Source: Effrenium voratum (Eukaryota; Sar; Dinophyceae; Suessiales; Symbiodiniaceae). From it: DNA of 64,000 bases. The notes under the pieces are model-generated. The model ran no database searches, was not told the DNA's origin, and saw only the letters and a list, made by a program, of their open reading frames with translations. This document shows positions 23,188-33,299 of the stretch, in pieces. Made by a program: the position numbers and the translations under genes. The DNA is taken from the NCBI GenBank assembly GCA_963377175.1, contig CAUJNA010001491.1, positions 652,011 to 716,010 on the forward strand, in the 5' to 3' direction. The first letter of the stretch is position 1, and each line of letters begins with the position of its first letter.

Positions 23188-23312
23188 CATGGTTGTTGTT
23201 GGGAAACATGTTTTACATTTTTGCTTACTGTGGTTTAGTCGTTGAAATCCAAATCCACTTAACCGCTAAAATGTTCATTTCTTTTGCTCTCCAAACCCCA
23301 ACGTCAACCGAG
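23188..23312 (+). mobile_element. Family D TIR element
   Basis: CATGGTTGTTGTTGGGAAAC to CCAACGTCAACCGAG; core CACTTAACCGCTAAAAT. GTA flanks both ends. Confidence 0.82.
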
Positions 23313-23356
23313 GTAACTTGTGCTTCCTCTGGGTTTTGACCCTTGGCTTCTGCCAG

Positions 23357-23478
23357 GGCACCTCCTTCATTTCGATGGCAGCAGGGCCCCGTACCTAGGC
23401 GCAGACCTCCGGCGGGCTCTTGCTGGCGCGCGGCTCAGGGCTCTGAAGCCCAAGAGTGCAACAAGAGGAGTAAATTGA
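23357..23478 (+). CDS. Exon-like open stretch ending in a stop, unknown
   Basis: Preceded by CTTCTGCCAG. Encodes GHLLHFDGSRAPYLGADLRR then ALAGARLRALKPKSATRGVN and TGA. The stop lies in the family V repeat, so the true end may be a splice site before 23460. Confidence 0.3.
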
Positions 23479-23960
23479 TCAAGTGCCTCCCGTTTCCGTG
23501 AATAAATCGTTTTTTTTTTGGGGGGGGGTTGTTCTTTGATCCAAGGATTTTCCTGCTACGCCCTGGGAAACATTTGGTGGCTGCCTGTTAAGTGAATTAA
23601 TTTACTTTGGGGGGATCCTTTGATCTAAGGATTTTCCTATTACACCCTTACATTACACCCAATATAGGGAGAGACAACGCCAAATGGTCCCAAACAAGAG
23701 GAGTAAATTGACCAAGTGCCTCCCTTTTCAGTGAATCAATTGTTTGTTTGTTTGGGGGGGTGTCCTTTGATCTTCCATTTGATCGAGAATATGTTGTACA
23801 TTTCCCCTGTTTTTTTGGTGCAGGGGATCTATAGCTACTGGAAATATGTATTTGTCCATCGGACTTAAGCAAATGGAAGTGATCTAAGGATATTCCTATT
23901 ACACCCTGGGATTACATTTTATAGGGAGAGACTGCGCCAAACAGTCCCAAATAAACCGAA
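23455..23960 (+). repeat. Family V local repeat, two to three copies
   Basis: CAAGAGGAGTAAATTG-CAAGTGCCTCCC recurs at 23462 and 23696; CTTTGATC(T/C)AAGGATTTTCCT at 23535, 23620 and (interrupted) 23765/23881; ATAGGGAGAGAC at 23665 and 23923. A family A element splits the last copy. Confidence 0.75.
23772..23879 (+). mobile_element. Family A TIR element inside a family V repeat
   Basis: CTTCCATTTGATCGAG to CTTAAGCAAATGGAAG, flanked by TGATC on both sides. It divides a copy of the local repeat (family V) whose other copies have CTTTGATC(T/C)AAGGAT without interruption. Confidence 0.78.
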
Positions 23961-25290
23961 ATAACAAGGTTTCACGCAATAAAACAGCATTATGTCTCTG
24001 TTGTTTAGTGTGATCCTCCTTATTTCTCCGCAGTTTGTGCTAGGCCCTTGAGGGCTTTTGCTTTGGTTGTCGAAGAGGTGTTTCTAAGAAACATTTGTGT
24101 TTGCGTTTTTGCGTTTGCCTTGCGAGGGTATCCTTTTTCAGGTGCGTTGAATGGGAAACGGAAAGAACAACCACCATTTGCCGGGTCCCCCCTGTGTCGA
24201 CACCTACCCGTTTGACATGGGGGCAAAACGAGCTCACACACAATGAATGTACTTTACTACAAGGGTTTCCTTCTTTCCAGGTTGGGAATTGTAAAAAAAT
24301 GGGCAGATACTCACCGCCTTATGGCGCGACAAAACGACTGACGAGGAAACGGGCCCTGATTCCTGGGCGCAGGACGGCCCCACAGGTTGTGTGTTTCTGA
24401 TTCGCCCCACGTTGGTTTCATCATGCTTCCTGGGGAGTTGTGCCATCTAACAGAACTTGGGTGTTTTCTAGACGGTGGAGAAGAAAAGCCGACCCGCTGT
24501 TTTGAACCTCCATTACTAGGGGCCAAAAGCACAGAGTCCAAGAATGGTGCGCTCGCTCGCTCACGGAGGCGGTGCCAGGGAAAGACGCGGAGAGGTTGGT
24601 GGCGCCTTGGCGAAGAACATCTGACGATGATTCTAGTTGTTGGGTCCCCATTCTTTTCAACCATCGTTCTTTTCAAATGCCAACCGTTTTCCCCGGGTTT
24701 CTGGAGGTTTTCTAAGAAGGATTCCTGGAAATAATGGTTGGAAGCCCACCCCTAGAATTATATATGTGGTTGAAACACCGGCTCCTTTACGTGGGGTTAC
24801 CAGGGATGGTTTGTCTTCTTTTAGGGCACCCCCCCGACAGCATGGCTTTGGTGTTCCTGTCGGTAGAACATCAAGAACAGAGGCAAGGTACCCTTGAAAA
24901 AAGGCGCACCCATATGCTGACCCGGATTGATAAACATTTCATATTCATTGGTCGAACGCCCTGTAAAGTGATGACCCCCCCCCCCCAAAAAAAAAAGAAC
25001 GACACCCCCCAAAATCAAAATCAACCAGGGGTCTACTACTCCGGGTGTGTATATTTTGAGGGTGTCCCTTTTCAATTAGCAGTACAGATCATTGCTGCAT
25101 GGCTTTTGTGTACAGGTGCCCCCTCTTCCTTGAACCACCTGTGCAAACAGCTGCACGGTTTGCTGAATCCCTAGAATCTGGACGAAGCCATGTATCGGCT
25201 GCCCATGTTTCGCCCTCGGTCACACCTCACAAACCAGTCCAAAGCCTCTTATGCCGTTGTTTGCCTGGTTGTTGATTGCCCTTTGGTTTC

Positions 25291-25388
25291 CTCACTTGCT
25301 GAGTTCATGGACATAATGCTTTTTTGGGAAGACCATTTTAGTACTAAGCAAAAGGTTGGACTTTTCGCGCCATCCACTCGGCAAGTGA
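25291..25388 (+). mobile_element. Family B TIR element
   Basis: CTCACTTGCTGAGTTCATGG to CCACTCGGCAAGTGA, near-perfect inverted ends; core GGGAAGACCATTTTAGTACT. Confidence 0.82.
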
Positions 25389-25389
25389 A

Positions 25390-25550
25390 AAAGGGAACCA
25401 CCATTCTTGGGATCTACTTTGACAGCCAGCCACTTGGCAACTGCCGTTTCATCGCCTTGCTTTGGGCGTCGGCCCAGGCAGCCCTGCACAAGGCAAGAGG
25501 GCGCATGGATAGGGCTGCTTCTTCATGGGATAACTATCTTCACTGTGCTG
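25390..25550 (+). CDS. Exon-like open stretch, unknown
   Basis: GTTILGIYFDSQPLGNCRFI, ALLWASAQAALHKARGRMDR and AASSWDNYLHCAET. It begins right after a family B element (ends 25388) and ends near a family A core (25565), a layout expected for an exon between two introner-type introns. Confidence 0.35.
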
Positions 25551-25564
25551 AAACGGATGTGTCT

Positions 25565-25641
25565 TCCCTGTGGGTTTTAAAGGGAATCGTTTCACGACGC
25601 GAAATATGCTCACATTTTTCCTGGGGACGAAAGCAAATGTA
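25565..25641 (+). mobile_element. Family A element lacking its 5' end
   Basis: CCCTGTGGGTTTTAAAGGG and 3' end GACGAAAGCAAATGTAG. Confidence 0.65.
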
Positions 25642-25734
25642 GATTATTCACCACTGTTTTCCCCAGGAGTACTTTTTCTCATAGAAACCAGAAGGACAAG
25701 TTCTTGCACATTTGAGCAATCTCCAAGAGCAATG

Positions 25735-25829
25735 CTCACTTCCTGAGTTCAAAACTTTTTGGGTAGCCTATTTTGGTGGTAAACATACAGTTTGGACTTG
25801 TTTTGACCAATCCACTCAGGAAGTCACAG
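25735..25829 (+). mobile_element. Family B TIR element
   Basis: CTCACTTCCTGAGTTC to CCACTCAGGAAGTCACAG; core GTAAACATACAGTTTGGAC. Lies 350 bp from another copy. Confidence 0.82.
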
Positions 25830-26020
25830 TGACCCCTGAATGAAGGCCATGTCTAGACCCCACAGGAGGGGGACTAGGAGCTTGGGGAGGGTTGCAGCTG
25901 GTTTCTGCCCCGTTTGGCGAGAATTTGTGGGTGCCTGTTTGAAACGAATGACTGAAAGAACGGGGTATCCCAAGGTATCACGCGTTTGGATGAATGCTTA
26001 GACCTTGAATGGGTGGATTC

Positions 26021-26140
26021 CCTTGCTGGTGCTCAGCAGCAGGGAATGAGGGAATGAACCTAGGGGTCCCCTTAAACGAAACCACAAGGGATGGTTTATA
26101 GGGGTCATTCCCTCATTCCCTGCCCAGCGCACCAGCAAGT
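26021..26140. mobile_element. Family N TIR element
   Basis: CTTGCTGGTGCTCAGCAGC to CCCAGCGCACCAGCAAG, with inner GGGAATGAGGGAATGA/TCATTCCCTCATTCCC pairing over 16 bp. Nearly the whole element can fold. Confidence 0.82.
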
Positions 26141-26248
26141 TCAAGGAGATCTCGTTTTTACAACCCCACCCTCTCAATCAAGCTGGTGGTGGGGGGTTGG
26201 CTCTTGAATTCCATATGATGTCAGGGAATAGTAGCTTCATTGTTGATG

Positions 26249-26312
26249 GCAAGTTCTTTGTTTTTTTGGTTCTGTTCATTGTTAGGTTCGGGGGCTGCAA
26301 AAAACATGTTAC
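26249..26312 (+). mobile_element. Family P element, partial
   Basis: GTTCTTTG, CTGTTCATTGTTAGGTTCG, GCTGCAAAAAACATGTTAC. Confidence 0.55.
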
Positions 26313-26844
26313 AATGCTGTTATGCTACCATATCAAGGGTTGTGAAGGTAGTAGTTAGAGGTGTGGAGCTCGAAAACTACCGACATCAGGTCATGCATTG
26401 GCGAATTAATCAGGCTGGCTTCTGAGATTCCTAGCCCAAGAGTTCTCCTGTTTTGGGACTGGGATAGAACTACAGGGGGGGGGTCCAAAAGGTTGCCCAA
26501 ATCCTCCCTCTCAAGTCTCCCGGGCTCAAGCGTCCAACTGAAACAGTTGTTAAACAAAAGGTATGCGACAAACATGTACATGGCAAACCCCTATTTGGAC
26601 ACACACACACACACACGCACCCACGTGTACAAAGGTGATGTTGTCACAGGCACGGGGCCCAATTTGGGGCCAGGGCTCGGTGTGGTGCCCTGCGGTTGGC
26701 TGTTTCCCGCGCGCGCGGCCGTGTTTGGGGCTCTCGGAATGCTCAAAAAATACTTGGTGGGCTTTCATGCTAAATGATGTCCAGACGCCCATGTCCCATG
26801 AAACTTCATTCCCAACTTGGTGTGTTGTTTTTTTGAAAGGACCC

Positions 26845-26910
26845 CCCCAAAATGGTGGGTCTTCCTTTTGGTTTCCCAACAAAAGGGGGGGGGGCCCTCA
26901 AGAAAAAAGG
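26845..26910 (+). mobile_element. Family U element
   Basis: GGACCCCCCCAAAATGGTGGG, CTTCCTTTTGGTTTCCC, GGGCCCTCAAG; the ends are roughly inverted. Confidence 0.5.
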
Positions 26911-27058
26911 GGGGGGGTGGGGGGGAACGAGTCCCGGCCCCATGGCCGGAGTTGGTCCGAAGGCCGGGCTGAAAAGCAGCGCCAAGATCGGCGAGGCATC
27001 CCGCGGGTGTTCTGAGGGCGAGCCGGACCTCAGCTCGGGTAGACTTAGGATACATGTT

Positions 27059-27159
27059 GCTTCCATTTGCTGAGATGAATATTTTTCCCCTGCTCGCTTT
27101 AGAAAATATATACTACTGAAAAATGTTCATTTTTCCCCGGGGTCTTAACCAAATGGAAG
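27059..27159 (+). mobile_element. Family A TIR element
   Basis: GCTTCCATTTGCTGAG to CTTAACCAAATGGAAG with a partly diverged core. Confidence 0.78.
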
Positions 27160-27310
27160 TTTACATTTTACCAGTGACTCAAAGTTAAAGCGAAGCAAAC
27201 AACCATATACATATATATATATATATTGTTTGGGGCTAACTCTAATCATGTCAGTGGTGACCTTGTTCCCTGTTTGAGGGGGGGGGGTCTTTTGAATCAA
27301 CCCTAAACTT

Positions 27311-27424
27311 TATGGCTGTTTGGTAACGGATGCTTGGACTTGAACTTTTTGGTTGAAACAGGTCAGATTTTCCGAATTGGACCCAATGCTAAAAACAAGT
27401 GCAGAGGGGTCAACAGCAACCAAG
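27311..27424 (+). mobile_element. Family E element
   Basis: TTTGGTAACGGATGCTTGGAC to GCAGAGGGGTCAACAGCAAC-CAAG, given in two pieces; the same end as the PARN intron element at 40152. Confidence 0.68.
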
Positions 27425-28017
27425 TAAAACGGTTTGGACCATCATTGCCCCCTGGCCAGGTCCCTTTTGATCTTCAATTGGTGGTTCCCTGGGTTACCTA
27501 CTCGGAAACGAAGTTGCTGAGATTGCCGTATTTGGCGCCAGCCGATTTTCCACAGCCGTGGTTTTATATTCAGGATTTCCACACCAAACAATTACACCAA
27601 CCACAACCAAGTCTGTTGTCCAAGACAAGCGGTTTTGCGGTTTCCCAGCTTTGGTCAACCCGATGGCGGGGTTTCCCCATGCATTTCTCATGGCTTAAGC
27701 CTCAGCTTTTGGTTGCTACGTTTGGTGAGTTTCCTGGGCCCGGTGTGCCAAGAACCCATGGGTAGGTTCAGGTGCGCAAGCTCACATCAACTTCGGGCCC
27801 GGAGAGCCGCCCCCTGGGGGAGTCACTCGTTTTCTTGCTGCGATAGGGGGGGCCCTGAGAGATGGAATGATATAAACAAAAAAACAAAACACTAAAGCCA
27901 GGAACACCCCCCATATGAAGAAGCAGTGGCTTGTTAGTCCGGGGTCATTTCTCGGAGTTCCTTTTGGCTTTGGTGGGGGAAATAACTCGATTGCTTGGTG
28001 CGATAATTAGTGAGGGG

Positions 28018-28147
28018 CCCTGAGAAATGGAATGGCCCCTGAGAAAAGCCATCCCCGATGTGGCTTCCTCTAAGGGAATCCCCGGCCCCTTTCGGTTCAT
28101 TCCCAACACCCGGACTCGGTGGTTTTTCTACTGGGCACCAGCAAGTT
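28018..28147 (+). mobile_element. Family N element
   Basis: GAGAAATGGAATG, AAGGGAATCCCCG, GGTTCATTCCCAACACCCGG and GGGCACCAGCAAG. Confidence 0.7.
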
Positions 28148-28702
28148 TTTCGTGGGCGATTGTTTGATCGGACAATGGTCGGGTTGACCATTCGCAAGGG
28201 CTAGATGTAGAACTAGCATTTCGGGCTTACGTGTCAGCATAGGAAGTTTAATTGCAAACCTTCAGTGGTAGGAGCAGGTGACATGCACCTGAGCATGTGG
28301 CAATGTAAAAGCATAGCAGGTGAATGCAGCAAGGAACAGGATCAGCAAGGGAACAGAATAATTACAGTGCCGAACGCGGGGAAACAAAACAACAACAACT
28401 ACCAACAGATTAAAAAATCCAGCGGTCTCGAAGCGGTCTTGCGGTTGGGATCGAACTTCACGGCAAGAGATCGCGCTCTAATCGCAGCTTGACATGTACT
28501 GCAAGCCGTGCCTTTCCCAGCCCTCTGAATGAATTAAGCACTCTTAATTTAGCACTAAGTAATTAATTGAGCCCTCTTAGTTTTAATGAAAGAAAAAGAA
28601 GAAGAACAAGAAACACGGGTGCCCTTCCCTACCGCAAGCTTTCCGACCTTGGCTTGGTTGCTTCGTGGTTTGGACTGGCGGGGAAATCTGGAGGGTTTTC
28701 TG

Positions 28703-28773
28703 GGTTCCCAGCCATCCCCTTAGCCTTTTAGCCTTTTAGGGCTTAGTGGCTTCCATTTAACCCACTAGCCCAG
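28703..28773 (+). mobile_element. Family F element, partial
   Basis: GTTCCCAGCCATCCCCTTAGC and CTTCCATTTAACCCACTAG, matching 7912-7990. Confidence 0.6.
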
Positions 28774-28877
28774 TTTTTTTTCTGGGATCCTAGAGATCAT
28801 GCGGGTCAGTGAAGGCCACTTCCGGCTGATGTGTGATCTGAATCCAGCAGCTGGTTGGGGGATGTATTCTTTACGGA

Positions 28878-28980
28878 CTCAGTACCTGAGTTCCGTTTCG
28901 GGCTTGGGTCAATTTTGGGGGAACACCACTTTTTTGTGGTACACAAGGATTTTTTCTGGCCAGTGTGTCGGAATTGAGAG
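28878..28980 (+). mobile_element. Family B-like TIR element
   Basis: ACTCAGTACCTGAGTTCCG to CGGAATTGAGAG, with a diverged core (GGGGGAACACCAC). Confidence 0.6.
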
Positions 28981-29480
28981 GATCCTACGTTTGCCTCAGG
29001 TGAGGGCCCTGGATGCAGAGCAGCCCATCATCCAAGTTGAGCCCTGACCGGCGATCGAGGTTAAGCGCGAGCGAAGCAGAAATCGAGTCGCTTCGCTGGA
29101 TCTGGAATTTACCATGGAGTTGTTCTGTCGAGGGGCAATCAAGTGGAATTCGCATTTGTAGAGGTGAAACAACGAAGACATAATTCTTCTGTTTCAGGTC
29201 TGGGTTACAACCACTTGCTATTAAGTACAATACCCCTTCAAGTAACTATGGGCAAAAGCTGAGCAATCATTAAGATCCTGATATATCCTGATATTTATGC
29301 AGCCGGGAAATGACGGAAGATGGAACCAAACACGGAGTTGTTGTCGCCATGGTGCACATGACGCACCAACGTCCAAAGTAACGCGCGAAGCTTGTGTGTA
29401 ACGCGCACGTGCTCGGCTTTGCCAGTGACGGCAGAGTCCAAAAAAGTGCTCGCGAATCAATGGCCGAAATGTGCGATACG

Positions 29481-29585
29481 CACTTCCTGAATTCCTGGAC
29501 TTTAGCATTTTTACCTTTTGGACAATTTTAATGAAAATAAACAGATTGGGCTATTTGTTTGACCAATCTATTCGATCTAAAGTGA
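29481..29585 (+). mobile_element. Family B TIR element
   Basis: CACTTCCTGAATTCCTGGAC to GATCTAAAGTGAG; the core ends in TTTGTTTGACCAATCTATTC. Confidence 0.72.
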
Positions 29586-29678
29586 GGATAGAAGGGGCAG
29601 TTCCAAGGGCAATGAGAACCAGTTGGAAGTCCCCCCCCGCTCGGTTTTGAAGCGTGGCCTTGAGACAAGAAGATCTTT

Positions 29679-29875
29679 GCGGAAGGAAGGAAGGAAGGAA
29701 GGAAGGAAGGAAGGAAAGGGAGGGAGGGAAGGAAGGAAGGAAGGAAGTCAGGAAGGAAAGAGGAGAGAGAGGGGGCGAGAGAGAGAGAGAGAAAGAGAAA
29801 GAGAAAGAGACAGAGAAAGAGAAAGAGAAAGATACGCGAAAGACAAAGAGGAATAAAAATAGAGGGAGAGGGAGA
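29679..29875 (+). repeat. Purine microsatellite (GGAA, GAGA, AAAGAG)
   Basis: GGAA units to about 29760, then GAGA and AAAGAG mixtures; a compound purine tract like that at 5278. Confidence 0.92.
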
Positions 29876-30020
29876 GCACTTTGCCGTCCACACCCGCAGC
29901 TGTTTGGCTTTTGGTCGGCACCTATCTTAGTTAGTGGGCGCAGCAATCGAAGATTCCTGTGAGCAGGCTTAGTCTCCGAAGCGACGGCGTGGCACCATTC
30001 AAGAGAACTCATTGAAATAC

Positions 30021-30128
30021 GTGTGGGTATGGGTCAAAAACAAGGAGGCACCAGGGACCGCAGGTTTTAGTCCTTGGTTCCATTTGCTGTCTCAGCACAT
30101 GCAAATACGTGTGGGGTTGTCTCAAAAC
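30021..30128 (-). mobile_element. Family J TIR element, diverged
   Basis: GTGTGGGTATGGGTCAAAAAC, GCAGGTTTTAGTCCTTGGTT and GTGTGGGGTTGTCTCAAAAC; same orientation as the copy at 3198. Confidence 0.6.
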
Positions 30129-30776
30129 ATCTGACTGGTGGTTGGAAGGGAGCCAAGGAGATGGGCATATCTCAGTTTTCTATCAGGGGAAGGAGTGCTG
30201 TAAGCATAGGCATGGAATCCGAAAAATGCGTCTTTTCATCATGGTAGCCTCGCAAAAGACACCTGAGCAGGGTTCCACTTTTTGACTGCACACAGGTAAA
30301 CTTAAAGCCAGGGGTGGTTGATTTCCCCCAAAGGGACTGGGTTTAAGTCTACCTTAGTTAAAAAGTGGAACCCTGCACCTGAGCCTTTGTTCTGAGGCGC
30401 AGAAAAATGATGGTGCTGCAGTTAGTCATTTGGTTCGCCCGCTCCCCAGCGTTGCTCGATGAGTCCAGGGGGCTTGTGACCCTGGTGGGCCCTACCCAGC
30501 TTCAAGACTGCAGGCTTCCCGTGAACTCAAGTCATTTGGGGGAAGCCACGAGGAAGTTGAACGTCTGCAATGGGAAAGGCCCTCACCACCTCGAAGTTAT
30601 CGAGGCTTGATTGAGCTCAGGTGCCCGAACTGTCAGTGGCCGATGACCAAGTTTCACACCGCCCATATAGCGAGGTCAGACCTGGTTGGACCGCGAACAG
30701 GTTTGCTTTCTGGTGTCTTACTTTTCAGCCCAAGGTCTCAGACAATTTGGTTAACCATGATGTTTACCATTTCTTT

Positions 30777-30884
30777 ATGGCAATTTGCTAACGGAACTTT
30801 GAACTTTAGCTTTTTGGCAAGCAGGTCATGTTTCCCATGGATCCACAAAAAGTGTTTTTGTTGTTTGCAGAGGGGCCGTTACAG
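30777..30884 (+). mobile_element. Family E element
   Basis: GCTAACGGAACTTTGAACTT to TTTGCAGAGGGGCCGTTACAG. Confidence 0.55.
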
Positions 30885-30905
30885 ACACCAGGAATTGACC
30901 CTCGG

Positions 30906-31051
30906 CATGGTTGTTATTGGGAAACATTCTATATTTTTTGTTTATTGTGGTTTAGTGGTTGAAATCCAACCACTTAACTGCTAAAATTCCACATTTTTGC
31001 TCCCCTTCCAACGTCAACCAAGCAAAGGGCCCCCTTCCAACGTCAACCAAG
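30906..31051 (+). mobile_element. Family D TIR element with duplicated 3' end
   Basis: CATGGTTGTTATTGGGAAAC, core CACTTAACTGCTAAAAT, then CTTCCAACGTCAACCAAG twice (ending 31022 and 31051). A second 3' end has been added. Confidence 0.82.
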
Positions 31052-31389
31052 TCGGAGCTGACAAATCGAGTCCCGCGAAAAATCGGCAAGGCAGCACTGC
31101 GGCCCACGCCGGGCGCCTATACAGAGAGCCCTTAACGGGGTTCGCCGTAACGGGTTTGGATTTCAGGCAGCTTCAGGCAGAAACAAGACAGCCCAAAAAA
31201 CAGCCCGATAAGCCGGATGTGCTGAGGCGCAAACCCCCAAAAAATAGAACTGCCAGAAGCTGCTCGTTTGCGCGTTAAGGGCCGCCAAGCCTATGGTTCC
31301 GCTTCGTGCCGTGCTTGGAGCCATGACGCGCAGGCTCAAACTTAGCTGCACGGAGGTCGATTCAAGCGACGCTGTTTCGTGGATTTGCC

Positions 31390-31625
31390 CACCTTTGAAA
31401 TGGACTTAGATCTTGGACACTAATGAAATGTGTCATTCTGCCTCATTGCTACCTGATGCACCTGAAGGTAGATGAGAGCTTCACGGAGAGTTCATGCGCA
31501 ACCAAGTCACCTTTGAAATGGACTTAGATCTTGGACACTAATGAAATGTGTTATTCTGCCTCATTGCTACCTGATGCACCTGAAGGTAGATGAGAGCTTC
31601 ACGGAGAGTTCATGCGCAACCAAGT
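31390..31625 (+). repeat. 118-bp exact-size tandem duplication
   Basis: 31390-31507 and 31508-31625 begin CACCTTTGAAATGGACTTAG and end GCGCAACCAAGT. I find one difference (GTGTCATT versus GTGTTATT), so the duplication is recent compared with everything around it. Confidence 0.92.
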
Positions 31626-31629
31626 CAGT

Positions 31630-32930
31630 AGAAGAAGCAAACAGGCACGCACCCCACTCAAGCCAAGATGAAAAGGAGCACTGGCATGTCGAATTCCAGC
31701 GTGAAGCTTATTGACACGGGGCGGCCCATGGTCGGTCGTGTCAGCTTGGCTGAATTGCGATGGACGTCACGCGGCAGAATTTCGATGAGGTCGCCAGGGA
31801 GATCGAGGCGTGATGTTGTTTATGTCAAGGCCAACTAAATATGGTCGATAATCCAAGATGGTCTGTTTGCTTCTAAAAGCCAAGGTGGGGACATGAAGAA
31901 GCTGCCTCTTTTCAAGATTATGTTCGGAGTTTGAGTAGACCGACGCTGCCCGAGAACTGATGACGGGTGCGGATGTTGTTTTTGTGCGGGGTCCCGACAA
32001 ATGTTGTTCAGTGTCCGGAAGTTCGACGAACGTGTTTATATAGTGTTCTTCCACGCCAACCCAAAAAGGGATCACCTTCGACGATTCCGCTGGCTAAGAG
32101 GGAAACGATTCGCATCCAGGGTCAAGGGTTGGCCAAGTTTCGTTGTTCAGCTGCCGGCTGATCTCAAGTGCAAAGTTTCTGGTCATTCAGGTGCCGCGAC
32201 CTTCAAATCCACACCCCAACATCGCCCCCAAGACATGCAGGCATCCTAAACACGGTGCTTGCAGTGCTGACAGTTCGGGCTACCAAACTTTCCGCATCAT
32301 GTTTGTTCTCTCAGTATGACGGAAGATTGCTCACATAAAAACAGCACAAACCTCACTCAAGCTCATGCGAGTTGAGCAGGGCATGTGCTTCATTGAAGTC
32401 TCTCAAGAAAGGATAGACTGTTTTTCTGCTGCAGGGTGTCAAACAATAAGTCCTTACTGTCTATAATTACATTGGACCCTTCCCCTGCCCCAAAACAGTG
32501 CAGGAAGAAAATCTAGATCAGCCTCCACGAGATGTTTGCCTTTCGACCAGTGCAAGTCAACGGAGGGCAGTTGAGTTTTGTGTGTGGGGGAGCGGCATGG
32601 CCGTTTGAAAGACATATTCCGCTAAATGTTGCGGGAACTGTAGTGCCACGGCCAATTTGAAGGTTTTCTCCACACTTTTGCATGTTAAAGGGTGAAATAT
32701 AATGACCCCCGATAGCTACACCATCGTTCGACCCAGACACCAAGAAGTGGTGCCCCTTTTCCATTGGAGGGGGGTCCGATAGTTCGAAAAGGAAAACCAT
32801 TCGGTGCCGATTCGTTTTTCCCCATGGAATGCGCCGGCGGTTTTGGCTTGGTGTCCGAAAACTCACCCAAGAGCTGCTGTTTGACATCACTCGGGCTCAG
32901 GGAAAGGCAGTCGTTGCGGGGGTGCTGGTT
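31630..32930. other. No recognised gene; expected place of the PARN start exon
   Basis: No TIR family recognised. PARN needs about 20-25 N-terminal codons upstream of 33168; none could be identified with confidence here. Confidence 0.35.
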
Positions 32931-32931
32931 C

Positions 32932-33167
32932 CTCACTCCCTGAGTTTCGTTTTGGACTTGATGTCCACTTTTGCGCTTGGACCGTTTTAGTGGCAAACAC
33001 GTGTCCAGGTCCCAGCTAGGTGCCCTTTTACCTTTTTTGGGGGAGGGTTCCCCTACTAAAGTAGACTACCCCCAAAAAAAAAGGTGCCCTTATTCTAACC
33101 TCTCTACTGGAGGGCCTAGGTGTGGTTACGGACCGTTTTTTGACCACTCCACTCCATCGCAAGTGAG
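32932..33167 (+). mobile_element. Family B TIR element interrupted by family C
   Basis: The 5' part (CTCACTCCCTGAGTTTCG to GTTTTAGTGGCAAAC) and 3' part (CCACTCCATCGCAAGTGAG) are separated by a family C element. The final GTGAG directly precedes the first PARN exon found. Confidence 0.75.
33009..33120 (+). mobile_element. Family C TIR element inside a family B element
   Basis: A complete family C copy (GGTCCCAGCTAGGTGCCC to CTACTGGAGGGCCTAGG). It separates the two halves of a family B element that spans 32932-33167. Confidence 0.8.
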
Positions 33168-33299
33168 GAGTTTGGGTTGCGAGCGATGGGATCCGCAGGC
33201 GCTGCTGCCCTCTGTGGACTTCGTGGCCATCGACGAGGAGATGACCGGCATCGGCCTGCCGGGGGTGCAGGAGGCGGTGGGCGACTCGACAGACCGGAG
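33168..33299 (+). CDS. PARN: PARN exon with first DEDD motif (D-x-E)
   Basis: Encodes [21 protein letters not shown], read from inside the exon, then [16 protein letters not shown]. The D-E-E inside VAIDEEM matches the metal-binding D-x-E of PARN exonuclease motif I. The exon follows the 3' end of a family B element ending in AAGTGAG, which supplies the AG acceptor. The donor is GT at 33300. The exon ends with two bases of a codon, the phase needed by the exon at 39401. The start codon must lie upstream and was not identified. An open stretch at 32872-32930 containing FDITRAQ vaguely resembles a PARN N-terminus but cannot be spliced in cleanly. Confidence 0.8.

Noticed and set aside
29528..30012. 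Reverse frames rich in FLPSFLPS
   Set aside because: Translation of the GGAA/GAGA purine tract.
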